DNA of 64,000 nucleotides from Macrosoma leucophasiata. Lineage: Eukaryota; Arthropoda; Insecta; Lepidoptera; Hedylidae. Below the pieces are notes generated by a model, which was not told the origin of the DNA, did no database searches, and was given only the letters and a program-made list of their open reading frames with translations. A program made the translations under genes and the position numbers. The DNA is taken from the NCBI GenBank assembly GCA_036365455.1, contig JAWQUS010000023.1, positions 9,920,001 through 9,984,000 on the forward strand, read 5' to 3'. Positions 21,351 through 32,225 of the stretch are shown here, piece by piece (within the stretch, counting starts at the first letter, position 1; every line of letters begins with the position of its first letter).

Positions 21351-21462
21351 TTTATGTAATGAAAGTGGCAAACAAGCTTGCAGTTCACATTGATGTTCAG
21401 TGATGACTGCAGCCTATAGCAGCTATAGACACTTACACAATGACCAGAGGTCAAAATGCAGG
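21351..21462 (-). mobile_element. Family A 3' fragment
   Basis: TTTTTATGTAATGAAAGTGG..GCAGTTCACATTGATGTTCA..GACCAGAGGTCAAAATGCAG, i.e. the last ~110 bp of family A, on the minus strand. Confidence 0.75.
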
Positions 21463-21505
21463 ACACAGATAAAGGTACCTATTGTGGGGCTGTGAGTGTA
21501 AGCAC

Positions 21506-21724
21506 ACCGCGGACACTCCGCCAACATTCCATACAAACGCTTAATTTGGTTTCTATTACACAGACATCAATCAGTGACGTGCATTTACACGTGCACCTGT
21601 GTGCGTAGCACATACATAATACCAACCGTCGCCCATATAAGAGGGGAGGAGGTTGGGTGATGCGGGGAAATCGGGCGGGACGTCGAAGTGTCCATTCTAT
21701 ACTACTACGTACACATATTCTCTG
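21506..21724 (+). mobile_element. Family H repeat with 8-bp duplication
   Basis: ACACCGCGGACACTCCGCC to ACACATATTCTCTG. It is inserted in a family B tail: GACACAG..TGGGGCTGTGAGTGTAAGC before it and GTGTAAGCGTATTTT after it, so GTGTAAGC is duplicated (8 bp). Confidence 0.8.
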
Positions 21725-21779
21725 GTGTAAGCGTATTTTGTATTGTTAATTTGTTTTATGCAGAATAGCAAAATCGGAT

Positions 21780-21900
21780 GAGGGTTCTTGTACATGTTTG
21801 AAAGAAAGTGGTGAATGTGGAAGAAGCACGGGAGATGTGAAAGATCCCGGATATTTTTGCGCTTTACACTATCTACCTACCCCGTTCACATGCATACATA
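21780..21900 (+). repeat. Diverged LINE 3' end (family of 53175-53946)
   Basis: TTGTACATGTTTGAAAG, GTGAATGTGGAAGAAGCACG, ATCCCGGATAT and TACCTACCCCGTTCAC follow the order of the copy at 11549-11708, with decay. Confidence 0.45.
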
Positions 21901-22165
21901 GAATACAAATACCTACTATTATTGAAAAAATGGTTGATTTCTGATTGATAGTTTTTTCCACATATAAGTATTATATTACCTGGTCGAGATCGAGAAATGT
22001 CGTGACTCGAGAGTAAAAAAAGAAACGAGATAGGAGTAACCCTAGTACATATTAATTCATATTATACACCGCACTACCAAGACTTGCCGAAGAGAAAAAT
22101 TCCACCTTCACCGACTGGACACCTAGCAGTGCTCAATCGGTATATTTCCATTTATTATTTATTTT

Positions 22166-22335
22166 CTAATGTACGGCCCTGTAATTTCCGGCACAGAGGC
22201 ATAACACCTTAGGCCTCAGGAGTGGTAACGCATCTGCATTTTGATCTTGGTCTCTGTGTGGATGTCTATAGGCTGCAGTCATCACTTAACATCAATGTGA
22301 ACTGCATGCTTGTTTGCCACTTCCATTACATTAAA
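22166..22335 (+). mobile_element. 5'-truncated family A copy
   Basis: Begins AATGTACGGCCCTGTAATTT and runs to the 3' end CCACTTCCATTACATTAAAAA. It faces the next copy tail to tail across an AT-rich spacer. Confidence 0.8.
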
Positions 22336-22448
22336 AAATATATATATATATAAAAATCATAAAGTAGTTAACATAATAAATAAATTGTGTTTTTTTATTT
22401 ATTTCTTTCTTTATATTATATTTGTTTACTTCTATCTAATTTGCTTCT

Positions 22449-22707
22449 TTTTTATCTAATAAAAGTGGCAAACAAGCCTGCAGTTCACATTGATGCTAAG
22501 TGACGACGGCAGCCTATAGACACCCACACAATGACCAGAGGTCAAAATGCAGATGCGCTGCCACTCCTGAGGCATAAGGTGTTATGCCGCTGTGCCGGAA
22601 ATGACAGAGCACGATAGTGTCGAACATTACCATTTAGCGGCAAGTATATTAGGTAATGCGGTGGTGCATACGCCCGCGAGCTCCGTCAGTGGAGCTCTAC
22701 CACCAGT
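22449..22707 (-). mobile_element. Family A copy with internal deletion
   Basis: Minus strand, from CTGGTGGTAGAGCTCCACTG to CTTGTTTGCCACTTTTATTA; about 25 bp around the GGTCAGGTGGTAATGTACGG segment is missing (CGGAAATGACAGAGCACGAT junction). Confidence 0.8.
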
Positions 22708-23586
22708 AAAAACAAACTTAGTAACAAATTCATTGTTACAGTAATTGCAAACACTAATAGTGTTACGGCAACTATTAAATGGCAACATTCAATTATTTCT
22801 GGCTGTGTTACAGTATTGTGTTGCAATTAATGATGGATTTGATCACAATTGAACAATAAAACGGTTACGTTTTGATTGCTTATCCTCCGATATCAAATTT
22901 AATTTTAATATGTACCTATTGTACCTACCTATTTTACAGGTATAATGGCCGAATACTCAAACGTCACTAAAGGAGATGTTGCAAAAATGTATGGCCCTCC
23001 GGCCATGTATTGTACACAATATTATTAAACAGGCAAAATCAATATAAAAACGTTTTTTACTGCATGTTTTAACTTATTTAGCTTTGTTTGCAGTTACAAA
23101 ACATAATTTGCAGTTAGAATTGCAACTCAAAACTAACATGGCGAATATGGCGGGCGATGTCATTTTGACGTTTTCATTTTTTAAATTGTATTTTGATTAT
23201 AGAACTTGGAGAACAAAAGTAATATTTCTAAATACTATCAAAATAGATTGATCCCAAGTGTCGGCCGTATCGCCGCCATGTTTAACATATTTGAAAATTA
23301 TAAAATCGTTATAGTTAAATGTGGTTGTAACTCTAAAATATATTCTTGAATAAATTAATTGTATTTTTTTTGGATTCTTCTTTAATTTACCCATTTTTTG
23401 AGGACATGTACAATCCAGAGCCGAGCTCGCAACATCTCCTTTTAAGCAACTCTGTCGTTTGAACGTGTTTCATAAAGACAGAAGACTTTTAAGTCCCACT
23501 TAGTTTTAAGTTACATTTATGTGACGTTTTAGTTATTGGCCGTAAGTATTTCATATTTTACTAGCGGCCCTCACCGGCTTAGTTTA
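22708..23586. other. Non-genic stretch
   Basis: No gene. AT-rich; a minus-strand 65-codon frame at 23197-23394 is not protein-like. Confidence 0.4.
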
Positions 23587-23815
23587 TTTTTTATCATACG
23601 AAGATGGCAAACAAGCATGCAGTTCACGTGGATGTTAAGTGATGACTGCAGTCTATAGACATCTACACAAAAACCAGAGGTCAAAATGCAGATGCGTGGT
23701 CATTCCTCAGACCTAGGTGGTTATGTCTCTGTGATATTTATAAAAGGGCGTGCATAACCATCTAACCGGTACATAACAGTGCCACACAGTGTGACACAGT
23801 GCTGAACACTAATAA
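23587..23815 (-). mobile_element. Family A copy, truncated at the 5' side
   Basis: Minus strand; ends at AGTGTTCAGCAC where it meets a family H remnant. Confidence 0.75.
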
Positions 23816-23822
23816 TACTACC

Positions 23823-24322
23823 TACGGAATGTACACTTCGACGTCCCGCCCGATTTGGTGGCGAATCACTGGTGGTAGAGCTCCAGTGACGGAGCTCGCG
23901 GGCGTAGGCACCACCGCATTACCTAATATACTTGCCGCTAAATGGTAGTGTTCAGCACTATCATGTTCCGGTCAGATGGTAATGCACGGCCCTGTAATTT
24001 CCGGCACAGAGGCATAACACCTAATGCCTCAGGAGTGGCAGCGCATCTGCATTTTGACCTCTGGTCATTGTGTGGGTGTGTATAGGCTGCAGTCATCACT
24101 TAACATCAATGTGAACTGCACGCTTGTTTGCCACTTTTGTTACATTAAAAAAAAATCCCCGCCTCACCCAACCTCCTCCGTTCTTATGGGAGACGTTTGG
24201 TATTCTCTACGTGCTACGCACACAGGTGCACGTGTAAATACACGTCACTGATTGATGTCTGTGTAATAGAGACCAAATTAAGCGTTTCTATGTAATTTTG
24301 GCGGAGTGTCCGCGGTGTACCA
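23823..24322 (-). mobile_element. Family H repeat split by family A
   Basis: Left piece 23823-23862 (GTACACTTCGACGTCCCGCC) and right piece 24158-24322 (CCCCGCCTCACCCAACCTCC..GGCGGAGTGTCCGCGGTGT) together give family H in reverse. Confidence 0.7.
23868..24157 (+). mobile_element. Family A copy inside family H
   Basis: Complete landmarks from ACTGGTGGTAGAGCTCCAGT to CCACTTTTGTTACATT and an A run. An extra GGTGGCGAATC precedes it, so the junction is not a clean target duplication. Confidence 0.85.
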
Positions 24323-24454
24323 TTTGCCAGCAGATAGATTATGCAGGTACGAGTCATTACACTAGAACTCTACCATTAATAAAAACATAGTACTGCATAC
24401 TTTTATCATAGTTTTATCAAGCAAACATCCAGAAGTTGATTCATCTATACAAAT

Positions 24455-25227
24455 AAATAAAATTGGAGTGTCTGTTTGTAATATTAAAATAACCGCTTTT
24501 TACTAAATGCATATGTATGTATACACGGTACATATACCAAAACCACATTTTTTACAATTTTTGTCAGTCTGTCTGTCTGTCTGTCTGTTTGGCGGGGCTA
24601 ATCTTGGGAACGGCTGGACCGATTTTGACGGGACTTTCACTGGCAGATAGCTGATGTGACAAGGAGTAACTTAGGCTACTTTTATCACCATACACCCATA
24701 CATACATACTTACATACAAATAAGTAGAATTGGAGTGTATCCGACTTTGACGGGACTTCTACGGGTAGGTAGCTGATGTAATAAGGAATAACTTAAGCTA
24801 CTTTTATGTCCATACATCCATACATACATACCTACATACAAATAAATAGAATTGGAGTATATCCGACTTTGACGGCACTTCCACGGGTAGGTAGGTGATG
24901 TAATAAGGAGTAACTTAGGCTACTTTTATCTCCATACATGCAAATAAATAGAATGTAAGTGTCTCCGATTTTGACGGGACTTTCACTGGCAGATGTGATA
25001 AAGAGTAACTTTTATCTCCATACAACCATACATACATACATACCTACATACAAATAAATAGAGTTTGAGTGTCTCCGATTTTGACGGGTCTTTTACTGGC
25101 AGATAGCTGATGTAATAAGGAGTAACTTAGGCTACTTTTATACTAGCTGCGTCCACGACTTCGTCTGGGTAGATACTGAACAATCATATTTTTTCTCACG
25201 TGGACGAAGTCGCGGGCACAGCTAGTA
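24455..25227 (+). mobile_element. Helitron-like repeat with five ~115-bp tandem units
   Basis: A (CTGT)n run at about 24569-24589 leads into CGGCTGGACCGATTTTGACG. Five units start with GACGGGACTT-like words at about 24628, 24747, 24870, 24970 and 25085. Each carries TGATGTAATAAGGAGTAACT, TAGGCTACTTTTAT and ACATACAAATAAATAGA. The end is GTCGCGGGCACAGCTAGT, matching an inverted GCTGCGTCCACGACTTCGTC at 25147, a hairpin before the CTAGT-type terminus. No coding region. Helitron assignment rests on the end style only. Confidence 0.6.
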
Positions 25228-25464
25228 ATTATAATATGTTTTTACGCAACAAGCATTTTGTTTGCAAAATACTATACCTACGACACAGGCAGTTAGTTGT
25301 GCTATTATCGCGTAGGTGATAAATGGATTCTCCCAAAAAGTGGAAATAATTTGATTTTCTGTCGAGTAAACAAGATAGTAGCGTGATTCAAGATGGAACT
25401 CAATGAATTGTGAAGTGATTTTCATAGAATGACGTTCATTCTGCGTTCTTTTTAATATCATCAT
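25222..25464 (-). other. Unrecognised minus-strand frame
   Basis: An 80-codon frame (beginning MMILKRTQNERHSMKITSQF) lies between two repeats. It shows no family resemblance and is probably chance. Confidence 0.12.
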
Positions 25465-25471
25465 CTAATCT

Positions 25472-25757
25472 ATTTTTTTATGTTATGGAAGTGGCAAACT
25501 AGCTGCAGTTCACATTGATGTTAAGTGATGACTGTAGCCTATAGACACCCACACAAAGACCGAGGTCAAAATGCAAATGCGTTACCACTCCTGAGGCCCG
25601 AGGTATTATGCCTCTGTGCCGGAAATTACAGGGCCGTACATTATCACCTGACCGGAACACGATAGTGCTGAACACTACCATTTAGCGGCAAGTATATTAG
25701 GCAATGCGTTGGTGCCTTCGCCCGCGAGCTCCACCACTGGAGCTCTACCACCAGTAA
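25472..25757 (-). mobile_element. Family A copy, full length
   Basis: Minus strand, TGGTGGTAGAGCTCCAGTGG to CAGTTTGCCACTTCCATAAC and an A run. Confidence 0.85.
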
Positions 25758-25814
25758 AAATATTAATTGTATAAGTAATCTAGGTATATTAATCTGATCT
25801 AAGATTATAAAGAG

Positions 25815-26190
25815 GTAATATTTTTTTGTTTGTTTGTTTCTTTGTTTGTTTTGAATAGGCTCAATAACTACTGGACCGATTTTAAAAATTCTATCTTATA
25901 ATTCTTCTATCTATAATAAAAATTCTTCACTATTCGAAAGCTACATTATCCACGGGTAACATAGGCTTTATTTTATTTTGGAAAAAATAGGGTTCCGTAA
26001 GATATTTGGGTTTATCATACACAAGGTGTAAAAAATCAACCAGAAAAGTTACTTTTTTTGCGTAGCTGCCTAAATTATAAAAGATATCGGGGAAGACTTT
26101 AGGCTATATCTATGTATAATCATCACGCTAAGACGAATAGGAGAGGGTAGGCAACATTGCACCGCGGAAAGCCGGGGCGGGCCGCTAGTC
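25815..26190 (+). mobile_element. Helitron-like repeat fragment
   Basis: (TTTG)n at 25826-25850, then AACTACTGGACCGATTTTAA, CGGGTAACATAGGCTTTATT, and a CGGGGCGGGCCGCTAGT end. The words are those of a common lepidopteran repeat; the superfamily is inferred from the CTAGT end. A second short end of the same type (GAAGCCGGGGCGAGTTACTAGT) closes at about 26394. Confidence 0.5.
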
Positions 26191-26854
26191 TAGGTATAAA
26201 ATTTGAAATTTTAAGATAACTTAACGATCGCATTAACTTTTCTAATGTAAACCTTGTGGCACTTGACATAACGTTCAGTCGTCAATCATCTTTTTAATCA
26301 TTAATTTGGATCGGTAGGAATTGTTGATTCAAAATGGCATCAAATAACCAGTAACAATCTATATCGCACCTGTGCGAAGCCGGGGCGAGTTACTAGTAAG
26401 TAGTAATACCTAATTAATTGTTAATTTTTTAGTTCTCATGTTCGACCGATTGGAACCGTTGATTTCTAAGACAATTTAGTTATTTTTAAGCATGGTATAA
26501 TGGTGGTGAATATTTTATTTTAACACATTACCGACATGACTAACAGTTTAGTATATTCAACCCAAATCCTGAAAAATCCAGAAAACAGTTGTCCTAGAGT
26601 CTGTCTAGAGACAAACAGACATGGCGAAACTACACTTTCTCGATATATACCAGGGAACCCTAAAAAAAAGATTTTAAAGACACATCTCTTGTTTATGTCC
26701 TAAAGCGTGCTAACTAATTTTTTTCTTGAGTGAATCGCATCAATTCTAAGTGTAGGCGGGTGGTGGTCAAAACTCCAGCGAAGCCCAAAGGAATAAATAG
26801 TAAAATAATATTGTTTCTAGTTAATAGGTAGGTATTTTAATAGATGTATAATAT
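26191..26854. other. Non-genic stretch
   Basis: No gene. ACAAACAGACATGGCGAAAC..CCCTAAAA at about 26612-26667 resembles a LINE 3' tail that is also seen near 31240. Confidence 0.35.
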
Positions 26855-27020
26855 ATTTATTTATGTAATGGAAGTGGCAAGCAAGCTTGCAGTTCACATT
26901 GATGTTAAGTGATGACTGCAGCCTATAGACATCCACATAAAGACCAAGGTCAAATGCAGATGCGTTACCACTCCTAAGGACTAAGGTGTTATGCCTCTGT
27001 GCCGGAAATTACACGGCCGT
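26855..27020 (-). mobile_element. 5'-truncated family A copy
   Basis: Minus strand; keeps the 3' ~160 bp and stops at TTTACGGCCGTGTAATTTCC. Confidence 0.75.
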
Positions 27021-27641
27021 AAAATGTAATTGATGAAAAAAAATCTGAGTTTTAACTTAGGTAGTGAAATTAATTCTGATTGCGACTCACAATTTTGGAA
27101 AGGCGTCCACATCCACACTGAAAACAATATTTTCAAAGAGTTCCTGTTACGAATTTCATAACTGTTTTTTTTTCATGCGTCTATTGCAAATGGCCAAGCT
27201 TTCAGCTCCACACATACATATTATAAGTAGCATGCATTTTGGCAATTTTATTTTTCAAATCCCTACTTCCGGTCCCAGGAGTTGTAAATACAATCACTTA
27301 CAATCAATAATGAGTCCACAGCATCGTTCACGGCTTTATCGACTTCAACAAAATGAAATAAAGCGAACAAAACAACAAACGAACATGAAAATATTACATT
27401 GCTACGTGTAATGTTACGCAAATCTTGTGTTACAGATAAAATTACGTAACACCATTTTGTTATTGTAGGTACGTTATTTACAATCACGTACAGCCTCGAT
27501 TTTGAATTTAGTGACCTATAAAGATTCTTCGTGCCAAGTCTTGACCATCTTTCTGTGTGAAACTTACCCAAGTAAGTGGAAGATAATTTTAGGGACTCGA
27601 GCCTCAGAAAGAAAAAAGGGATGCTTGTAAATTAAAGCAGT
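27021..27641. other. Non-genic stretch
   Basis: Opposing ~100-codon frames (27064-27411 plus, 27263-27571 minus) overlap and neither resembles a protein family. Nothing else seen. Confidence 0.35.
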
Positions 27642-27897
27642 TACAGTGCTCAACAATAAATATTGCACGTTGAGCCTTGGAAGGAGAATTCGGCTTATTT
27701 CGGGTATGTAGAGCGTTATCTCTTTAGCACCGTACCAATTTGACTTTTGTCGACCATGTTGATGAAATTTTGACCAATACCGGACTGTCAGTGCTTAGGC
27801 AGGCAGTGTGCAACATAGATAACGCTCTACGAAGTCGAAACGAGCTGATCGTCTCTTTCGCAGGCTCGATGTGCAATATTAATTGTCAATTACTGTA
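27642..27897. mobile_element. Family M mariner-type MITE, 252 bp, TA target
   Basis: Same length and layout as 13256-13512: TA, CAGTGCTCAACAATAAATAT, ATTGCACGTTGAGCCTTGG .. CAGGCTCGATGTGCAATATT, ACTG, TA. Flanking TA at 27642-27643 and 27896-27897. Confidence 0.85.
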
Positions 27898-28960
27898 ACG
27901 TACGTGTAGATACGTTCTTTTGACAGATAGATATTATGAAAACCTATAGGAGAGTGGGGAGATATGTTCTGTTGGAATTATGAAGTTTGGCTAGATGCAA
28001 AGTCTTAACAGCTGGATAGATAAACAAAAGATACCCACATCACAAAAAAACTGTAACAAAATGTTTATTTATCTTGCTCAACAGATGGTGCTCACTGCAG
28101 TTACTTCACACCGTAGTTTTTTATATTCCGTTTACCTTTTCATCACAGCAACGATGAGATTTTTTAGAAATATTTAGGTACTTGAATACGGATTGTGCGG
28201 CACCTTTAGTACGCACCCCGACTCACGCTGGGGTGCGTAAGGTGTGTGTTTAACATAACAATCAAGCAATAAGCAAGTTCACATAGATAGGTATACAATT
28301 TCTATTTATCTGCATAACATTTTTAATGTAGAGTCCTTAGTTTCCGGTCCTTAGTACCGGTTTCCACTTCTGAAGCCAAAAGTATTGTAACCGCATTGTA
28401 CAAATAACGGGGCTACACGTTGAGATTGTAACGTTTAATTGGTATTACCTGAAATTCAGTAAGACCGTAGTTCTGAAATTTAGAATTTAGTACTAATAAA
28501 TGGTTACAAAAATCTGATAGACTTTTCCTCTAGTTACGAAGTCAGTAAAAAAATGTTGTACTGTACTGTACAATTGTACTCTATTTGTTCTTTACTTAGT
28601 CAAGTTGTGCTTTTAAAGGTAAAAAATAGTTTTGTCACGACTGTGTAACAAAATAAAAGAAATACCTACATTGAAGTTCGACTCCAAGTCAAAATAAAGT
28701 GTTTGGTAGTGTTATCTGTGAATTTTGCATTGAGAGTCACATGAATTGTTTACCGAATGTAATTTTACATGACTGAGTTTTTGCTAAGAAAATTATCACA
28801 GGCGATGGCAACGGCAGTAACACATTCCATAATTCATTAAGTAATTCAGTTCTATGATAAAGAATGAAGCGTGGTAATTATAGGAATCTAGGTACACGGT
28901 GGACGCCAAGACGAACTTAACGAGGCGCAAGGGCCTTACCTACTTTTTATCAAAAGCTTC
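27898..28960. other. Non-genic stretch with a hairpin
   Basis: No gene. A perfect hairpin TACGCACCCC / GGGGTGCGTA with a 10-nt loop lies at 28210-28239. Confidence 0.4.
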
Positions 28961-29998
28961 GTGGTTTTTTATAAAGCTTATAGCTTAATGCTGTTCACTA
29001 AAGATCGTACGAGTTACGTTTTCTTTTACGTGATAACCACAGGGGTTTTTCCTGTTATCTGGCAAAAAGCCTTTGTGACTCCACTTCCCAAAGTTAATAA
29101 TCCCTGTGAATTAAAAGAGTATAGGCCTATCTCAATATTGCCAGATGACCTACAATTATATAGTCAGGCTGAAGTCACAAGTATTGATGTTGCTGTTAGT
29201 ACGATTAATGCCAATCTCAGTAAAATTAGTTCTTGGTCACACAAATACGGCATCCAAGTAAATCCGGATAAGTGTCAGGCCATCATAGTGGGTAGTTCTA
29301 GACAGTTAGGCAAATTAAGTGATAGTTCTGTTGCCCCTGTCACGTTTGAAAATCGGATTATACCTTTTTGTTCTGCTGTGAAGGATCTAGGATTACACAT
29401 AGATACAACTCTTAGCTGGAGGGTCCATATTAGTGAAGTAAGTCGAGCTGTCTACGCCACACTCCATTCCCTAAACCAGCTTAAAAACTTTCTTCCAGTT
29501 GAAATTAAGACGCGACTCGTTCAGGCACTTATTTTCCCCATTATTGATTAATTTGATTATGCTGATGTGTGTTATCTAGATCTGAATGAGAATCTTCTGG
29601 ACAAACTTGATAGACTCGTTAATAACGCTATCCGTTTCATATTTTGTATTCGCAAGTTTGACCATATTTCTTCCTTTCGAACAAAGCTGAAATGGCTTCC
29701 TGTTCGACAGCGAAGACAATCACGGCTTCTTAGCCAACTATTTTCTATTCTTTCAGATCCCACTACTCCTTCATACTTAAAATGTAAATTTCAATATCTT
29801 TCTTCTTCGCATTCTTTTCAATTACGCTCCATCGATTCTAATATTCTTTCAATACCTCTTCACCGTTCCGGTTTCATCTCCAACTCTTTTGTAATTCAAG
29901 TGATCCGTTTGTGGAATGCTCTTCCAAAGGATATCCGTAGATTGACCACAAAACAGGCTTTTAAAAATAAAATTAAAGAACACTTTCTTACATCTTAA
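28961..29998 (+). pseudogene. CR1/Jockey-like LINE reverse transcriptase, internally deleted
   Basis: The frame opens near the reverse-transcriptase fingers (KAFVTPLPKVNNPCELKEYR, PISILP) and jumps directly to DDLQLYSQAE, the catalytic palm motif. Everything normally between (roughly 150-200 residues) is absent; the junction is near 29136-29142. After the palm comes the thumb region (INPDKCQ-type: VNPDKCQAIIVGSS; KDLGLHIDTTLSWRVHI). An in-frame TAA at 29549-29551 interrupts within FPIID/FDYADV. The same frame then continues through NNAIRFIFCIRKFDHISSFR, LKWLPVRQRR and VIRLWNALPKDIRRL to the stop at 29996. The order fits the CR1/Jockey-type C-terminus. Not functional: the deletion removes essential palm motifs. 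Confidence 0.8.
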
Positions 29999-30359
29999 GT
30001 ATCCGCAAAACCATCGTCATTAGTTTTATTATATATTTGTATCATTGTGTTGGTTTAATTTCTGTTTAAGGTATAATGCTAATTATGTAAGTATTATATA
30101 TATATATATATATAAATAATTTGTATATGTATATAATTATAACTTTACAATATATTTATTTTATACTTATGTAGGTATACCTTACCTACTGAAAGTTTCT
30201 ATTTAATGTTTTATATTTTGTTTATTTATCGTTTTTTTGCTAGCACCGCCAACATTTTTTTTGCCAATGTTTGACTGGCAGAGAGCGCTTTAAGCGTTAA
30301 GTCCGCCATTTGTACCAATTTTCTTTTATTGATGCAATAAAGTATAAATAAATAAATAA
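28961..30359 (+). mobile_element. CR1/Jockey-like LINE copy with TAAA tail
   Basis: The pseudogene is followed by a 3' untranslated region with a (TA)n run near 30091-30112, then GACTGGCAGAGAGCGCTTTA, TTAAGTCCGCCATTTGTACC, CAATAAAGTATAAATAAATA and a TAAA tail. Two truncated minus-strand copies of this end lie at 10163 and 10706. The 5' boundary is not defined. Confidence 0.7.
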
Positions 30360-31469
30360 GTGATTAGTTGAAGCGGCATATCTATACTAATATTATTATA
30401 TTAGTATAGATTGATGATTAATAAGAGGTAATCTTATAGAATAATAATATCATATAAGCTAATTTTATTGCTTTGGAATACTGTTCTCATCTGTATGCCC
30501 CAAATACCAAGTTGGTCTACTTGACCTCTTACAAAGATAGCCGTTCGTTTCCGTATCCTACCTTGGTAGCGATGGAGTCTTGCCATTTGGGCACCGTTGG
30601 CACACTCTTATTTACGGCACTATGGTGCCAGCATTCGTCTGATATCATCCTCCCATCTATTATTTTATGTACCTCTGTTTCTTTGGCCGTCTCGCGGGTA
30701 TTGTTATTGTGTATATGGCCTTTGAAATGATTGCTTACAAAACTAAAAGACATGAAAAGCAAAACAAAATGTATTAATATGTACAAAACTTATGAGTTTT
30801 GACGCTAAACAGTCCAACAAACACGATTCGGGAATTAACCTTGACACTTTACTATTTAAGCCACTGGCGCTGTTACTGTACACCTCAATAAATCGGGCAA
30901 GTGCGTTTCGTTTCCCAATTAGTACATTTATTGAATTGATCGATAATTTACTCAAATAAAATATTTTTAAACATCTATCCGGTGTATTGTGGGGTATCCA
31001 CACTATGGGATACACAATTCAGGAGAAAAAAACCAACAAATCCTTGAAATTAATTTGTTGGTTTTTTTACCACATTGGCGGCTTAACCAATAAGAAACCT
31101 ACATGATGGAATTCGGTAGCTCAGTTTGGCAGTTTACTCGTTAACCCACCTGAAATATTTTTTTTTAAATAGATTTAAAAAAAATAGATTTAGAGTACTA
31201 AAAGTCTCTAATCTACGCTGCGGAGAGACGTACGACCGGACATGGCGAAACTATAAGGCTTCTTTGTGGTCTACGGAATCCTAAAAACTGCAACTGAAGA
31301 CAAATTATATGTTAAAGACACCAGGGTTATTGTTTCGATATACCTACTTTTATTAAAATTGATATATAATTGCACCAACTGTTTGTTTCAGATAAACTAA
31401 ACCTGTGGTTTATTTCACCGATATCACTGAATCATACAAATAATCCAAAATACATCCATACCTAATATA
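30360..31469. other. Non-genic stretch with two hairpins
   Basis: No gene; opposing 85-90 codon frames at 30473-31015 are not protein-like. Perfect hairpins: 30381-30410 (12-bp arms TCTATACTAATA) and 31026-31068 (16-bp arms AAAAAAACCAACAAAT, 11-nt loop). A GACATGGCGAAACTATAAGG LINE-tail word is at about 31237. Confidence 0.4.
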
Positions 31470-31640
31470 AAAATAAGTCGGGTATTCCTTCCTGACGCTA
31501 TAACTCCAGAACGCACGAACCGATTTCCTCGGTTTTGTATTCGTTGGAAAGGTCTCGGGCTCCGTGAGGATTATAGTAAGAAAGAAAATTCAGGAAAAAA
31601 ATATTTATTTACGTGCGAAGCCGCGGGTGACAGCTAGTAT
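31470..31640 (+). repeat. Interspersed repeat ending GCTAGTATC
   Basis: TTCCTTCCTGACGCTATAAC, CAGAACGCACGAACCGATTT, GGAAAGGTCTCGGGCTCCGT, GAAGCCGCGGGTGACAGCTA. An inverted copy is at 52395-52575 with the same word order. Confidence 0.65.
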
Positions 31641-31659
31641 CTCATAAAAAGTGGCACTA

Positions 31660-31870
31660 AAAGTTATAAGGATTTTGTGACGTCCACTGCTGAACAAAAC
31701 CTTCCCCGAAAATGACCAAAACAGTGTGTTGTCTAATCACCACGTTTGGCATGCTGATTGGTGATCGCAGTTGTGATTGTTTTATCACAGGACCAAGTTG
31801 CGTTACCTATGATGTCATGAAATGGTGAAATGGTTTGACCGTCATTGTTCGGTTGACTGACAGCAATAAA
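31660..31870 (+). repeat. Interspersed repeat (GACGTCCACTGCTGAACAAA type)
   Basis: GACGTCCACTGCTGAACAAA, GGTGATCGCAGTTGTGATTG and TGGTTTGACCGTCATTGTTC. The last word recurs at 62739-62770. The parent element is unknown. Confidence 0.4.
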
Positions 31871-32007
31871 ACTTCGATCCAAATCTTTAGCTATCCTTCA
31901 GATACGTCCTTAACAGACTCTGGATTCGCCTCATACCTAACATAACTAATACGTTATCTTCCAGATATGTCTATCAGTAGCCTGTGAAACCGAATGTTAC
32001 AGTTTTA

Positions 32008-32225
32008 AATGACGACCCGGTTAGGCCAGCGGTGTGAGATGACCGTTTGATTCGAAAGGTTGCGGGTTCGATCCCCGCACCGGGACAAATATTTGTATGG
32101 TCTACAGATATTTGTTTCGGGTCTGGGTGTTTGTGTACGTGTTGTATGTGTACAACGGCACCCACGACACAGGTTTATACCTACTGTGGAGCTGTGAGTG
32201 TAAGCGTATTTTATTTTTATATTTA
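32008..32225 (+). mobile_element. Family B tRNA-derived SINE
   Basis: GACGACCCGGTTAGGCCAGC head, with B box GGGTTCGATCCCC at about 32064-32076. The body is TTTGTATGGTCTACAGATAT, TTTCGGGTCTGGGTGTTTGT, GTACAACGGCACCCACGACA, and the tail GGAGCTGTGAGTGTAAGCGT leads into A/T-rich sequence. The most complete B copy. It is not a tRNA gene: the anticodon arm cannot be folded convincingly. Confidence 0.85.

Larger units (their letters stand above)
20855..22155. repeat. Inverted-repeat pair with later insertions
   Basis: AATATACCCATTGAGCACTG at 20859-20878, continued after an insertion by GTGTCCAGTCGGTGAAGGTA at 21233-21252 and GGCAAGAAGTGCGGTATA, is repeated inverted at about 22065-22150. The left arm holds a hAT-like element; the spacer holds family A, B and H pieces. 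Confidence 0.7.

Noticed and set aside
27064..27571. Overlapping ~100-codon frames on both strands
   Set aside because: No family resemblance, no splice context, and the two strands are equally open.
32008..32090. tRNA gene
   Set aside because: A and B boxes are present but the anticodon arm does not fold, and the same head occurs with the same body at 11721 and 62946: a SINE head.
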